From Deltaproteobacteria bacterium (lineage in GTDB: Bacteria > Desulfobacterota > JAFDED01), in contig JAFDED010000026.1 in the NCBI GenBank assembly GCA_019310535.1, forward strand, positions 1-45,779: a DNA stretch of 45,779 nucleotides, in the 5' to 3' direction. Below the pieces are notes generated by a model. That model did not search any database. It was not told the DNA's origin and worked only from the letters and a program-made list of their open reading frames with translations. Both the position numbers and the translations under genes were made by a program. The first letter of the stretch is position 1. Each line of letters starts with the position of its first letter. Of this stretch, positions 16,529 to 25,533 are shown piece after piece.

Positions 16529-17617
16529 TCACTTGAGTTTGAAGTTTTTTGCCTGGTGACGAATTTTTTCAGCATCGAAGTTGTTAATCTCATCGATGAA
16601 TTGATTGGTGTAAAACTTCGAAAGGTCCGGTAATTTGTCCTCTAACTTGAGGAACTTCCGTTCGTTCTCGAAATCCTGCTTGAGCATGATGCCCCATTTA
16701 TGGGGTTTTACGTCTTCTCTCACCCAGTTCTTTGAACGAGCTCCAATGATATGCACTATGTCTGCTATGGCTTCCTTGCGGGTTTTGCCCTTAGCCACGG
16801 CGGTTGGGTATAGCTTCAAAAAAGCTTCTGCTGCCATGGGCAGATTGGCCAAAGCAAAGACGGTAGCCTTAGCCACGGCCCGGCCCACCCCGACGCAAGC
16901 CTTGGGATTGGATTTAATGAAATTTTCGGTAGCACCAAGGTAGAATCCGGCGATCCCCTTGAGGTCGCCCGCCACCTTGTAACCCATGTGCTGCAATTTG
17001 AAACCCACTGCTTCGATGCGGCCAAAATCGGTGTCGCCGGCAAAGAAGGCGTCAATCTTTCCCCGTTTGATCATGTCTCCGGCGGTAGGCCCATAGCCTG
17101 CCACCACAATTCGTACATCCTTCTCGGGGTCTATGTTATGCTGTCTCAGCACCGCGCGGACGACGGGATTAGAGGAGTGCCCCAGTTTTGGGATGCCTAT
17201 AATCTTTCCTTTGAGTTGCTCGACACTTTTAATATCGCTTCCCGGTTTTGTGACGAAATCGTACTTAAACTTAGGAGTGTAGTTGTAGAAAGCCACAAAA
17301 GGCGGCGCTGAACCTTTAGCTGCCAGCGGCAATATTGTGGCCGGGACAAACACCCCCATATCAAACTTGCCGGTCGCCAGCCCCTGCATTGTAGCCGTGT
17401 TGCTGCCCGCGGCCAAAATATTGAAATCGATCCCTTCCTCTTCATAATATCCCAGGTATTTTCCGATGGCGATATTGAGAGCGAGAACTTGAACGGTAGG
17501 TGTCCCGAAAGCGAAACGTACTTTCATTAAGGCCTTGGCCGGTGCAGGTGTTATGCCCGCTAATGCTATGGCCAGCGCAAAGACAAAAACAAAAATAACC
17601 GATTTACTTGTCTTCAT
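16529..17617 (-). CDS. NitT/TauT-type ABC transporter substrate-binding protein
   Basis: Periplasmic binding protein of the NMT1/THI5-like family, 362 aa. A signal peptide is clear (MKTSKSVIFVFVFALAIALA, cleavage near PAPAKA). The mature part shows VRFAFGTPTVQVLALNIAIG, KYLGYYEEEGIDFNILAAG and GLATGKFDMG, typical for binders of small N- or S-containing organic compounds (taurine, nitrate, thiamine precursors, pyrimidines). AGGAGG precedes ATG 17617. The permease and ATPase lie directly upstream in the same operon, giving a complete importer. Confidence 0.9.
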   Translation of the reverse strand: MKTSKSVIFVFVFALAIALAGITPAPAKALMKVRFAFGTPTVQVLALNIAIGKYLGYYEEEGIDFNILAAGSNTATMQGLATGKFDMGVFVPATILPLAAKGSAPPFVAFYNYTPKFKYDFVTKPGSDIKSVEQLKGKIIGIPKLGHSSNPVVRAVLRQHNIDPEKDVRIVVAGYGPTAGDMIKRGKIDAFFAGDTDFGRIEAVGFKLQHMGYKVAGDLKGIAGFYLGATENFIKSNPKACVGVGRAVAKATVFALANLPMAAEAFLKLYPTAVAKGKTRKEAIADIVHIIGARSKNWVREDVKPHKWGIMLKQDFENERKFLKLEDKLPDLSKFYTNQFIDEINNFDAEKIRHQAKNFKLK

Positions 17618-17660
17618 GTTTTCCTCCTCTTTTTCTTTGCTTTAAAATGAAAAAACTTCC

Positions 17661-18503
17661 TCACGTCCCGATGACTTGAGTATGCTTGGGGGACCAAAAA
17701 ATCACTTTTTTCTCCAATGCCTTTATGATCAGGTGAAAGACGATTCCCAACATCGAAAGAATGATCAGTGTGGCAAACACGCCCGCGATGTCCATGACAA
17801 GGTTGAGTTGCATAATAAGCACGCCCAAACCCATTTCCCCGCCGATAAACTCACCAACGATGGCCCCGATCAAGCTGTAAACAATGCCCATCTCCAGGCC
17901 GGCAAAAACAAAAGGCATCGCATTTGGAAACTTGACCAAGTAAAAGATTTGCCACTCGTTAGCGGCCAGCGATCGCATCAGGTCGATCTTGTCCTGCTCT
18001 GTGGACTTGAAACCGACTATTGAATTGATCAGCAATGGAAAGAATGTGATCATTGCTGATAGGACCAGCTTGGAGGTAATGCCCAGGCCGAACCAGATGA
18101 TGAACAGCGGGGCGATGGCCACCTTAGGCAGAGTCTGGAAGCCGACAACGTAAGGCATCATAGTTTTCTCCACGAGGTCAAACTGCGAAATAAGGGTTCC
18201 AACCAAAATGCCCAGTAAGCTTCCTATTACGAAACCCCCGATGCATTCACCCACTGTATACATGATGTGGACCCAGTAACCATCAAGAGCCCATATATTG
18301 GTGTTAAATCCCCGAAACAGGGCCTCCAGGATCAGAGACGGGGCGGGGATAAAGTAGATTGGCACTTGGAAATAGCGGACAACAAATTCCCATAAAGTAA
18401 CGATAACAACAAAGACCATAGGCACCAGACCAACTTCCGGTCGCTCGCGTAGGGTGCCTCCTGGATCAGTGCACAAATCACGAAACAGTTTTACCACGCT
18501 CAT
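17661..18503 (-). CDS. NitT/TauT-type ABC transporter permease
   Basis: Inner-membrane permease of 280 aa with about six hydrophobic segments (for example VPMVFVVIVTLWEFVVRYF and GGFVIGSLLGILVGTLI). The ATPase-coupling EAA-like loop is seen at LMRSLAANEWQIFYLVKFPN. It belongs to the BPD_transp_1/SsuC-TauC family. Its ATG overlaps the stop of the ATPase gene by 4 nt, so translation is coupled. Confidence 0.92.
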   Translation of the reverse strand: MSVVKLFRDLCTDPGGTLRERPEVGLVPMVFVVIVTLWEFVVRYFQVPIYFIPAPSLILEALFRGFNTNIWALDGYWVHIMYTVGECIGGFVIGSLLGILVGTLISQFDLVEKTMMPYVVGFQTLPKVAIAPLFIIWFGLGITSKLVLSAMITFFPLLINSIVGFKSTEQDKIDLMRSLAANEWQIFYLVKFPNAMPFVFAGLEMGIVYSLIGAIVGEFIGGEMGLGVLIMQLNLVMDIAGVFATLIILSMLGIVFHLIIKALEKKVIFWSPKHTQVIGT

Positions 18504-19285
18504 TCAATTGCTCCATTAGTTTGAAACAGGGCCCGGATTTCTTTAATGATTTTTCCGAACTCCGGGGTGGAGATGACTCCCAGTCCTCTCGGGCGGGGAA
18601 TGGATACCGTGAACACCTTAACTATCCGTCCCGGCCTGGGCGTCAGGACCACCACTCGGTCAGCCAGAAAGACCGCCTCGGTGATACTGTGTGTAATGAA
18701 AAAAATAGTCTTTGAGCTTTCGCGCCAGATCCTCAGAATTTCCACGTTCATGCTTTCACGAGTCATTGCGTCCAGAGCACCGAAGGGCTCATCCATGAGG
18801 AGTATGGTCGGGTCGTGCACCAATGCACGGGTTATGGCATTGCGCTGCTGCATGCCGCCCGACAGCTCGAAGGGATACTTATCCTCGAACCCTGAGAGAC
18901 CCACCATCTGGATGAGCTTGTGCGCCCTCTCGCTGTATTCTCTCAGGTCGAGCTTTTGCACCACCGCCGGCAGGAGAGTATTCTCCAGCACCGTCCGCCA
19001 TGGCAGCAACACCGGATCCTGGAAGACAACGCCTATATCCTTGCGTGGACCCTCCACAGGCGAACCGTCCAGGGAGACAGATCCGCCCGATTTGGGAATG
19101 AGCCCTGCTATAATCTTCAACATCGTGGACTTTCCGCAGCCGCTTGGTCCCACAACGGCGATGAATTCTCCGTCATAGATCTCAAGGTTGATGTCCTTCA
19201 GGGCATGGATCCTTTCCAGACGCTTGGTGATATAAACTTTTTGCAGTCCCTGGATTTCGATGATCTTTCGAGCTTTGTTTTCCAT
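18500..19285 (-). CDS. NitT/TauT-type ABC transporter ATPase
   Basis: 261-aa ABC ATPase with Walker A GPSGCGKST, Q-loop FQDPVLLPW, signature LSGGMQQR, Walker B ILLMDEPFGALD and a switch histidine in FFITHS. It energises uptake with the neighbouring permease and binding protein (SsuB/TauB type). The start is uncertain: ATG 19285 (MENKARKIIEIQG) gives a normal N terminus but has no strong ribosome-binding site, and the frame is open to a TTG at 19354 that would overlap the preceding gene. Confidence 0.92.
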   Translation of the reverse strand: MENKARKIIEIQGLQKVYITKRLERIHALKDINLEIYDGEFIAVVGPSGCGKSTMLKIIAGLIPKSGGSVSLDGSPVEGPRKDIGVVFQDPVLLPWRTVLENTLLPAVVQKLDLREYSERAHKLIQMVGLSGFEDKYPFELSGGMQQRNAITRALVHDPTILLMDEPFGALDAMTRESMNVEILRIWRESSKTIFFITHSITEAVFLADRVVVLTPRPGRIVKVFTVSIPRPRGLGVISTPEFGKIIKEIRALFQTNGAIE

Positions 19286-19331
19286 TTTCAAGGTTCGTTT
19301 TGAAGCATTCAATGGTTTTGTCTGTACCTTG

Positions 19332-20279
19332 CTAATGCCCAGTCTGCCGGGCAATCAGTTTGTCCAGTAAGTGCAACAGTGTCTGAAAAGAATAACGGGT
19401 GGCATCCGCCCGATTACGATCTTCAGGAGACCAATGAGTCTCCAGCATGGCCAAAGTGTCCAGGCCGTCCTCGATCAGCGCATGAATTTGGGGCTCGAAA
19501 TCTATTTCTCCTTCTCCAATAGGTTCCCATTGGGTAAGGCCCGTTTTGTGGTCTAATAGCGTGGCGTTTTTGAAGTGCACGTGTTTGATAAATGGCTTGA
19601 CCTCTAAATAGCCTTCGGGATAAGGGTACTGGCCGGAAACGAATGAATTCCCCGGGTCCCATAAACATCGGAGGTGATCCGATCCAACCCGATCTAGTAA
19701 GACTGCCGCGTTGTGCCCGGAGTTGGCATAACAAGATCTTACGTTTTCCAACACCAAGGTGATACCCCGATCGGAGGCTTTTGCAGCGGCCACCGTCAGC
19801 CCCTCGGCGATTCGTTCTCGATCCTCAGGTTTAATTTCGCCGCCCAGAGGATGTCGGGGTGAAGGGTTGCCCAATCCCGCCATATTAGGCCGCCTGCATG
19901 AAAACACCCGCACCAATGTGGTCCCGAAGATGGGAGCAATGTCCATCCCCCTTTCCAGGTCCCGCAAATGCTCGAGAAAGGCCTCCTGTCTGTTGATGGA
20001 ACCTTGTCCCAGTCGATCCAGTGCCAAACTCTTGAAACAAGGGCTGCACAAAACACCGACTTTTATGTCATAGGTATTGAGGAGGTCGGCGGCGTGCTCG
20101 ACTTCGGCATTGGTCAATTCGACAATATTTTTACCCCACAGCGTATTAAGGTCCACATTCCGCAGTCCCAACTCGCGGGCTACCTCTAGTGCCAGCTCCA
20201 GGTCCTGATCAATCTCGTCTGTGACCACCCCTAAGCGCGAACGAAACAACTCCACCTGCTTTGAAGAAAGCTTTTGCAT
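19332..20279 (-). CDS. Sugar phosphate isomerase/epimerase-like TIM barrel protein
   Basis: 315-aa member of the xylose-isomerase-like TIM-barrel family. Metal-site segments are visible as LVLENVRS, LWDPGNS, IKHVHFKN and LAMLETHW. It differs clearly from the protein at 14307-15191 although it shares the fold. The start at 20279 follows CGGAGAATCG; the open frame reaches 20327 without a supporting site. It sits between the FAH-family gene and the ABC ATPase. The substrate is not identifiable; hydroxypyruvate-isomerase or inosose-dehydratase-like chemistry is possible. Confidence 0.85.
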   Translation of the reverse strand: MQKLSSKQVELFRSRLGVVTDEIDQDLELALEVARELGLRNVDLNTLWGKNIVELTNAEVEHAADLLNTYDIKVGVLCSPCFKSLALDRLGQGSINRQEAFLEHLRDLERGMDIAPIFGTTLVRVFSCRRPNMAGLGNPSPRHPLGGEIKPEDRERIAEGLTVAAAKASDRGITLVLENVRSCYANSGHNAAVLLDRVGSDHLRCLWDPGNSFVSGQYPYPEGYLEVKPFIKHVHFKNATLLDHKTGLTQWEPIGEGEIDFEPQIHALIEDGLDTLAMLETHWSPEDRNRADATRYSFQTLLHLLDKLIARQTGH

Positions 20280-20339
20280 CGATTCTCCGAACAAAAGAAT
20301 TGCCCAACACATGGGGCATTTCAGCAAGGACTTACATCC

Positions 20340-21203
20340 TCATTTATTCAAGCGGCCGGGGTGGGCAGCTACCTGGTTTTCCAACCTGCCGATCCCCTCG
20401 ATTTCAATGACTATTCTGTCACCCGGTTTCAGGTAGATTCCTTGAAACTTCCCCACTCCTGCCGGAGTACCTGTAGCGATGATGTCGCCCGGCCTGAGTG
20501 TCATGCGTTGGGTGATATACTCGATTAACTGTGGGATAGAGAAGACCATGTCAGCGGTGGTCTCATTTTGCATGAGCTTATCGTTCAGCCAAAGCTGGAT
20601 ACGAATATTGTTCTCATACGGCATTTCCTCGGGCGTCGACACCCACGGGCCCGCCGGGGCGGATGTATCCAGTCCCTTGCCCGAGAACCAATCATAGTCG
20701 CGCTTATCTCTGAACAAGGTGATTTGCAGGTCGCGGGCGCTGATATCGTTGAGAATGGTATACCCTGCCACAAGTCCCATGGCGTCTTGCGCGGGCACCG
20801 CATACCCTTTTCGCCCGATTACCACTGCCAGCTCAGCCTCATAGTCCACTGCCTGGGAAATGGAAGGGAGCAACACATCATCCCCTGGTCCCACTACTGA
20901 GGTCTGCGGCTTAAAAAAGATCAGAGGATGAGGGCGGATGGCGGGCAAATTCGCCTCCTTAATATGACTGTGATAATTAGCGGCCACGCAGAGGATTGTG
21001 GCACACGGATCAATCGGGGCAAGGAGACGTGCATCAGACAGGTCGACGCGAGGCCCTTTTGCGGTTTCCAATTCGCTCCGACGCGCTGTCATGGCATCGG
21101 CAATTGTGGGGAAACTTTCTGTAATATCTTCGATAAAGTTTTCTGAAACTTTCCCGACTCGCCGAAGAGTGTCCCCGGAAGTCCGGAATGCCGCTATCTT
21201 CAT
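20340..21203 (-). CDS. Fumarylacetoacetate hydrolase family protein
   Basis: 287-aa FAH-fold enzyme. The metal site is seen in VDYEAELAVVIG and the catalytic region in ILNDISARDLQ, with the conserved GTPAGVG loop near the C terminus. Family members hydrolyse C-C bonds or hydrate, isomerise or decarboxylate ring-cleavage products (2-oxo acids). ATG 21203 follows GAGGAGG. It starts 12 nt after the second flavoenzyme gene ends, so the two are co-transcribed. Its presence points to catabolism of a ring-opened or keto-acid intermediate. Confidence 0.92.
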   Translation of the reverse strand: MKIAAFRTSGDTLRRVGKVSENFIEDITESFPTIADAMTARRSELETAKGPRVDLSDARLLAPIDPCATILCVAANYHSHIKEANLPAIRPHPLIFFKPQTSVVGPGDDVLLPSISQAVDYEAELAVVIGRKGYAVPAQDAMGLVAGYTILNDISARDLQITLFRDKRDYDWFSGKGLDTSAPAGPWVSTPEEMPYENNIRIQLWLNDKLMQNETTADMVFSIPQLIEYITQRMTLRPGDIIATGTPAGVGKFQGIYLKPGDRIVIEIEGIGRLENQVAAHPGRLNK

Positions 21204-21215
21204 TATCAACCTCCT

Positions 21216-22520
21216 CTATTCCTCTCGATCTTCTTCCCATTTCATGCTTATAGCGCCTACGGGGCACACATAGCGGCAGGCCTGGCATCCCTCACATCGT
21301 TCCCTTTCGATATGAGAAACGCCTTCCCTCAGGGATGGAGCCTGATTCCAACAGCATTCTATACATCGACCGCATCCTGTGCATAGATTCGCATTCACCA
21401 GCGGATGGGGACGGAGCTCCCGTGCAAAGGTCTCTTTAGTGTGAAGCCGCACCGTACCGCAAAAATCTTCTATCCTACTGTAGCCTCTGCGATCCATCCA
21501 TTGTTCCATGGCCTCTAGGATGCGGGGAACCAGTCCATAACCTTCCATCAGTATTTGAGTGCATATCTGAACGGCGCTGGCGCCCGACAGCAGGTACTGA
21601 AGCACCTCTTTGTCTGTTTTGACCCCGCCGGAAGGAATGATGGGGATAGTCACCGATTCGTCGCTGGCCAGTGTTTGTCCAATCGAAGCATATCCCGATC
21701 CCAGTCCACCTGAGCCGTGCCGTAGTCGGTAGATGAGGCCGCACATGATAGGGGCCGACCAGGGACCGCCAATACCGGGGAGTCTCCAGATTTTCTCCGT
21801 TTCGTTCTCAACATCAACATCAAGGGATATCCAGCGGGTTGTTGGCACCACCCCGTCAGCTCCAGCTATCTGGGCAAGACGGGCCGCCCCGATGAGATCA
21901 CAGCAATCCACCCCCAACTTTACGAAGACAGGCAATGAAGATACTCGTTTGACCGCACGGATAGGAGCAACCAGGTAACGATCAGGATCGACCTGGACAA
22001 ACCGGGCGCACTCACAGGGAGGGCTTGGAGATGTGTGAAGCTCCAGCGCGCTCACTCCGGCCTCAGTCATTGCCCTCGCCTCGGCTTCCCATACATCGAG
22101 ACCGGGCATGTTGGTTCCACACCATCCAATACTTCCAATGAGGTGGCAGCCATGTTTTCCGGCCACCGGCTCCAGCCGGGCAATCACCTCTGCCCATTGT
22201 TCCAGCGTTGGTGTACGTGTTGCTCCTCCCAGACCAGGATCAACACCCCGAACGATTCTTCGGGCCGGAGCGCTGGTGGACTGGAACGAATACAACCCAT
22301 CCCCGAACACGTTCTCCGGTGAAAACACGCGAAACACACTCCGTACGGGTTGCCTTTGCTCATCAGGACTCATAACGTGAAGGCTGCGGACCACAACAGC
22401 TCCGCTCCCGGCCTCAATAGCCTTGACGATATTGGTATAATTGCGTGTTGAGGGGCCAGCGCCTATAATGAGAGGGTTTTTTAAACGTAGCGGCCCCATT
22501 TCGACTTCAAGATCAGCCAT
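21216..22520 (-). CDS. Dihydroorotate dehydrogenase-like flavin-Fe-S oxidoreductase, divergent active site
   Basis: 434-aa protein with a DHOD/PreA-like barrel and two C-terminal [4Fe-4S] motifs (CTGCGRCIECC and CEGCQACRYVC). It is paralogous to the protein at 15306-16490, but the strand that carries NLGCPH there reads ELHTSPSPPCECARF (about residues 160-174), so the usual Asn and catalytic Cys are not in place. FVKLG and IPSGGVKTDKE (phosphate loop) are retained. It is the first gene of the ABC-transporter operon, with AGGAC ahead of ATG 22520. Changed substrate chemistry is likelier than loss of function, because the rest of the barrel and the Fe-S clusters are intact. Confidence 0.83.
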   Translation of the reverse strand: MADLEVEMGPLRLKNPLIIGAGPSTRNYTNIVKAIEAGSGAVVVRSLHVMSPDEQRQPVRSVFRVFSPENVFGDGLYSFQSTSAPARRIVRGVDPGLGGATRTPTLEQWAEVIARLEPVAGKHGCHLIGSIGWCGTNMPGLDVWEAEARAMTEAGVSALELHTSPSPPCECARFVQVDPDRYLVAPIRAVKRVSSLPVFVKLGVDCCDLIGAARLAQIAGADGVVPTTRWISLDVDVENETEKIWRLPGIGGPWSAPIMCGLIYRLRHGSGGLGSGYASIGQTLASDESVTIPIIPSGGVKTDKEVLQYLLSGASAVQICTQILMEGYGLVPRILEAMEQWMDRRGYSRIEDFCGTVRLHTKETFARELRPHPLVNANLCTGCGRCIECCWNQAPSLREGVSHIERERCEGCQACRYVCPVGAISMKWEEDREE

Positions 22521-22975
22521 AGCAAGTCCTGCTTTGGAAACTAAAATTCCGGATCATCTCAAAAAAGGAACGAATGCATTGGATTTTTATATGATTTATC
22601 GTCGTTGTCAAGATAAAACCCGTTTTTTGTTAATGCAAATGAGGTCAAAAAGCTCACACGTGAAGGAATGGGCCTATGCCAGGGAAAGTCATGCGAACGA
22701 CATGTCAGGTTTATTCTCGCGGAAGTCACCGGGCAGAAACTCGAGACCCTTGAACCCGCAACCACGCGGCCTCCGGTCCGACCATTGCCAATATCCTTCT
22801 TGATCGACCAGGTCGAACCCTGTTTGTATCCTTATTTAAATAATGAAACTTATACAACCACCAGAAAAACAAAACAAAAGTCAATATGACATCAATCAGT
22901 TAAACTTTTGCTTCACCTAACCGGACAGAAATGATTTTCTACGGACTTTTGCGCGGATATAGTCCATCATGATTT
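22521..22975. other. Intergenic region, 455 nt
   Basis: No convincing gene was found. It holds the candidate promoter for the downstream minus-strand operon. Short open frames on both strands lack ribosome-binding sites and recognisable protein features. Confidence 0.6.
22584..22611 (-). promoter_or_regulatory. Candidate sigma70 promoter of the flavoenzyme/ABC operon
   Basis: On the minus strand, TTGACA (22606-22611) is followed after 16 nt by TAAAAA (22584-22589), about 65 nt upstream of the gene that starts at 22520. The -35 is perfect and the -10 weak, with TATAAA available only at a short 14-nt spacing. Confidence 0.4.
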
Positions 22976-24007
22976 TCAGGGTTGGAGGATTACTTTCAAC
23001 AGCTTCTGTCTCCCTTCGGCTAAGACAGCAAACCACTTAGCGCCTTCCGAAAGAGGGGCGACTTTATTGATTAACGGCTCCACATGGATGCGGCCTGAAG
23101 CGATAAGGTCTATACAAGCCGGATATTCACCGCGGGAGGCCATAGAACCAGTGATGATTAGTTCCCTGGTGACAATTCTCTGCGGGTACACTTTGATCTC
23201 CGGAGAGAGGTTCCCCACCAGGGTGACCCTTCCTCCCTTTTTGACAATATCTATGGCCGTATTCATCGTTTTCTCGATTCCTACCGCCTCAAGGGCCGTG
23301 TCTGCCCCAACACCATCGGTCAGTTCCAATATCTTTTGAACTACATCTTCATTTCGTGGGTTACATGTCTCGTCCGCCCCAAATTTTTTCGCCAAAGCTA
23401 ATCTCTCCTCATCTATATCGATGGCGAAGATCTTTCCGCATCCTTTTATTTTCATGGCTTGCACCACTAAAAGTCCGATGACCCCGGTGCCGATGATTGC
23501 GCAGCTTTCATTGATCAGCACCGGGGTCAGATTGGCTGCGTGGACAGCTACAGAAAGCGGTTCAATCATGGCTGCATGTTCAAAAAGCATAGAATCGGGG
23601 ATAGGGTACAGTATGTGCTCAGGGACGCTTACGTACTCAGCCATCGCCCCATTTTGGCGGTACTCATTGGTTGAAACACCCAATATCCGCCGATTATCGC
23701 AAAGATTGATCCGACCCTGCTGACAAAAGCGGCACTTGTTGCAGTAAATGGTGGAATCAAAGGTCACTCTGTCGCCGGGTTTAAAGCCGAGTACAGCCCT
23801 GCCTGCAGATTCAATCACACCGGCTGCTTCATGGCCCATAATAATGGGGGGAATTCGACGACCGCTCTTGCCTGAGGCTCCGTGAAAATCCGAACCACAT
23901 ATCCCAACAGCCTTGACCCTGATGAGAGCCTCATCAGGTTTCACCTCCGGCATCGGTTCGTCGGTATATTCAAACTGATTGGGCCCCGTAAGCTTTAGTG
24001 CTTTCAT
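22976..24007 (-). CDS. Zinc-dependent alcohol dehydrogenase (sorbitol dehydrogenase-like MDR)
   Basis: 343-aa medium-chain dehydrogenase. Catalytic zinc residues appear in GICGSDFHG and GHEAAG; the structural zinc has four cysteines in YCNKCRFCQQGRINLC. The Rossmann motif GTGVIG is followed by AIDIDEERL with an acidic residue, suggesting NAD preference. It probably oxidises a polyol or secondary alcohol in the same pathway as the neighbouring isomerase-like proteins. AGGAGGAG precedes ATG 24007. It is separated by over 400 nt on both sides, so it may be its own transcription unit. Confidence 0.9.
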   Translation of the reverse strand: MKALKLTGPNQFEYTDEPMPEVKPDEALIRVKAVGICGSDFHGASGKSGRRIPPIIMGHEAAGVIESAGRAVLGFKPGDRVTFDSTIYCNKCRFCQQGRINLCDNRRILGVSTNEYRQNGAMAEYVSVPEHILYPIPDSMLFEHAAMIEPLSVAVHAANLTPVLINESCAIIGTGVIGLLVVQAMKIKGCGKIFAIDIDEERLALAKKFGADETCNPRNEDVVQKILELTDGVGADTALEAVGIEKTMNTAIDIVKKGGRVTLVGNLSPEIKVYPQRIVTRELIITGSMASRGEYPACIDLIASGRIHVEPLINKVAPLSEGAKWFAVLAEGRQKLLKVILQP

Positions 24008-24435
24008 GCGTATCTCCTCCTATTCAGCGTGCCAAGCTATTCAAACAAGCTGGCTAATTCAGTTAATGCTCAAGCCCTTGTTCTTCTCAGTCTCTGCTCT
24101 CATCTGTTAAGATGACAGCTCTCTCATCCACCTCGAATAAGCCTAAAACCCATGTCTTTGATTATCCTTCTTCATAAAATTACTTAAAGCAAAATCCAGT
24201 CGGCAATATTGAAGGTCTATCAATAAGATCACTCGCGCTTTACTTTTATGCAAGAAAGTTGAAAGAGGATTATGCCACGGGTGGTGGGAGCAAAGACTCT
24301 GCGGTTCCCCGCGACCAATGGTTGAAATCATGCAATCCCAGGCTAAGAATATTCCTTCGATTACTCGTTTTATTACCACACCCCTAATGTCGGACGAGGA
24401 AGCTTCATGGCGTGCGGCCACAAGATTTTCCGATT
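24008..24435. other. Intergenic region, 428 nt
   Basis: No gene or strong repeat was recognised. Open frames here lack ribosome-binding sites. It should contain the promoter of the alcohol dehydrogenase gene, but no good -35/-10 pair stood out. Confidence 0.5.
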
Positions 24436-24924
24436 TTACACTCTTCTGGCCTTGCGCTGTATCAGTTCGAATACTACGCCGCCTATCTTCTCTGTATCCA
24501 GATAGGCGAAACCACCCACCGGTGTTCGGCCTTGCTGGATTACCTCAATGCCCATGCCGCGGTAGCGCGCTATGCGCGCCTCCATATCGCTTACATCAAA
24601 ACCCAGGTGTTGAATGCCCTCACCCCCGCGCTCCAGGAACTCATGGTAAATGGTGGGGCCTTTGACGGGCTGGATCAGTTCGAGCTCCACAGGACCCAGA
24701 GAGGCAAACGCCATGATCCACGTTGAATCGACCTTCTCGCCGCGATAGTAGACGGGATCAAATACAATCTCTATGTCTCGGTCGGAACGGACGAAGGGCC
24801 CCAGACCGATGATCTTCTCGTAGTATTCCACGGCCCGATCCATATCTCTTACTATTAGGCCTATCTGACTTACATCGGGAAGGTCGAGTGCTTTACTTAT
24901 CTGAGATGCGGGTCCCATATCCAT
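24436..24924 (-). CDS. VOC (glyoxalase/methylmalonyl-CoA epimerase-like) protein
   Basis: 162-aa vicinal-oxygen-chelate protein. The paired beta-alpha-beta modules are seen from IGLIVRDMDRAVEYYEKIIG and from HLGFDVSDMEARIARYRG, ending GGVVFELIQR. The candidate metal ligands (VELELIQ and the HLGFDV histidine) resemble methylmalonyl-CoA epimerase and lactoylglutathione lyase. ATG 24924 and ATG 24918 are both near AAAGGAG, and the second has the better spacing. It is flanked by long intergenic gaps. Its reaction is unknown; isomerisation or lyase chemistry on a 2-oxo or 2-hydroxy acid would fit the context. Confidence 0.85.
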   Translation of the reverse strand: MDMGPASQISKALDLPDVSQIGLIVRDMDRAVEYYEKIIGLGPFVRSDRDIEIVFDPVYYRGEKVDSTWIMAFASLGPVELELIQPVKGPTIYHEFLERGGEGIQHLGFDVSDMEARIARYRGMGIEVIQQGRTPVGGFAYLDTEKIGGVVFELIQRKARRV

Positions 24925-24969
24925 TTCTCCTTTCCTTTTATTATTATACTCACTTGTTGTTCTTGGCAA

Positions 24970-25533
24970 TGTATCGCCACTTCAGCCGCAAAAGATCTGA
25001 TCGGTCATTTAGACGAGCAACAACCGGGCACAGGAAGCATGGAAGAAATTTGCCTTTCTTCTGTGGCGAAACACTCGTTCATTGAAAGTTATTGAAAACA
25101 ACTCTAATACTATATCGGATTCTTGATTTTCACAGGAGTCTTGACAGTTGTTGTTTTAATTATTGCGATAGTCTCTCCTGTAATGGTGTCCTGGTTTCAA
25201 AACAAGAAAAAGCCTTTGCTCCTTTTACCTGTCAATGATCTTCGATCCCGCCCTTTGGGAGAGAAGACCTTTGGTCACCCCTGGCAGGCACCGCTCTTCG
25301 GCTGGTAAGTTTATCGGATTTAGAGGCAACAAACCTGTTTATGCGGACTTGTACCGCCCCAGACGTTGACCATACCCCTGTTGGCATCGCTTGAACCAGG
25401 TGGGAGCATAAACACTGTTTGTGAACTCTATACCTGAAAGGAGAAGGCCTTGACGGCACGCAGTGAAAATATTCAATCCTGGCCCATGTGCCGCACTTTT
25501 CGACTGACCACCTCTGCGAATTTTGACCGCGCT
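24970..25533. other. Intergenic region, 564 nt
   Basis: The longest gene-poor gap of this region. A plus-strand open frame at 25123-25308 encodes a hydrophobic stretch (VVVLIIAIVSPVMVSWF) followed by lysines. Its start would be TTG without a good ribosome-binding site, so it is not called a gene. Nothing else is supported. Confidence 0.5.

Noticed and set aside
25123-25308. 61-codon hydrophobic open frame in an intergenic gap
   Set aside because: TTG start without a usable ribosome-binding site and no recognisable relatives; possible but unsupported.
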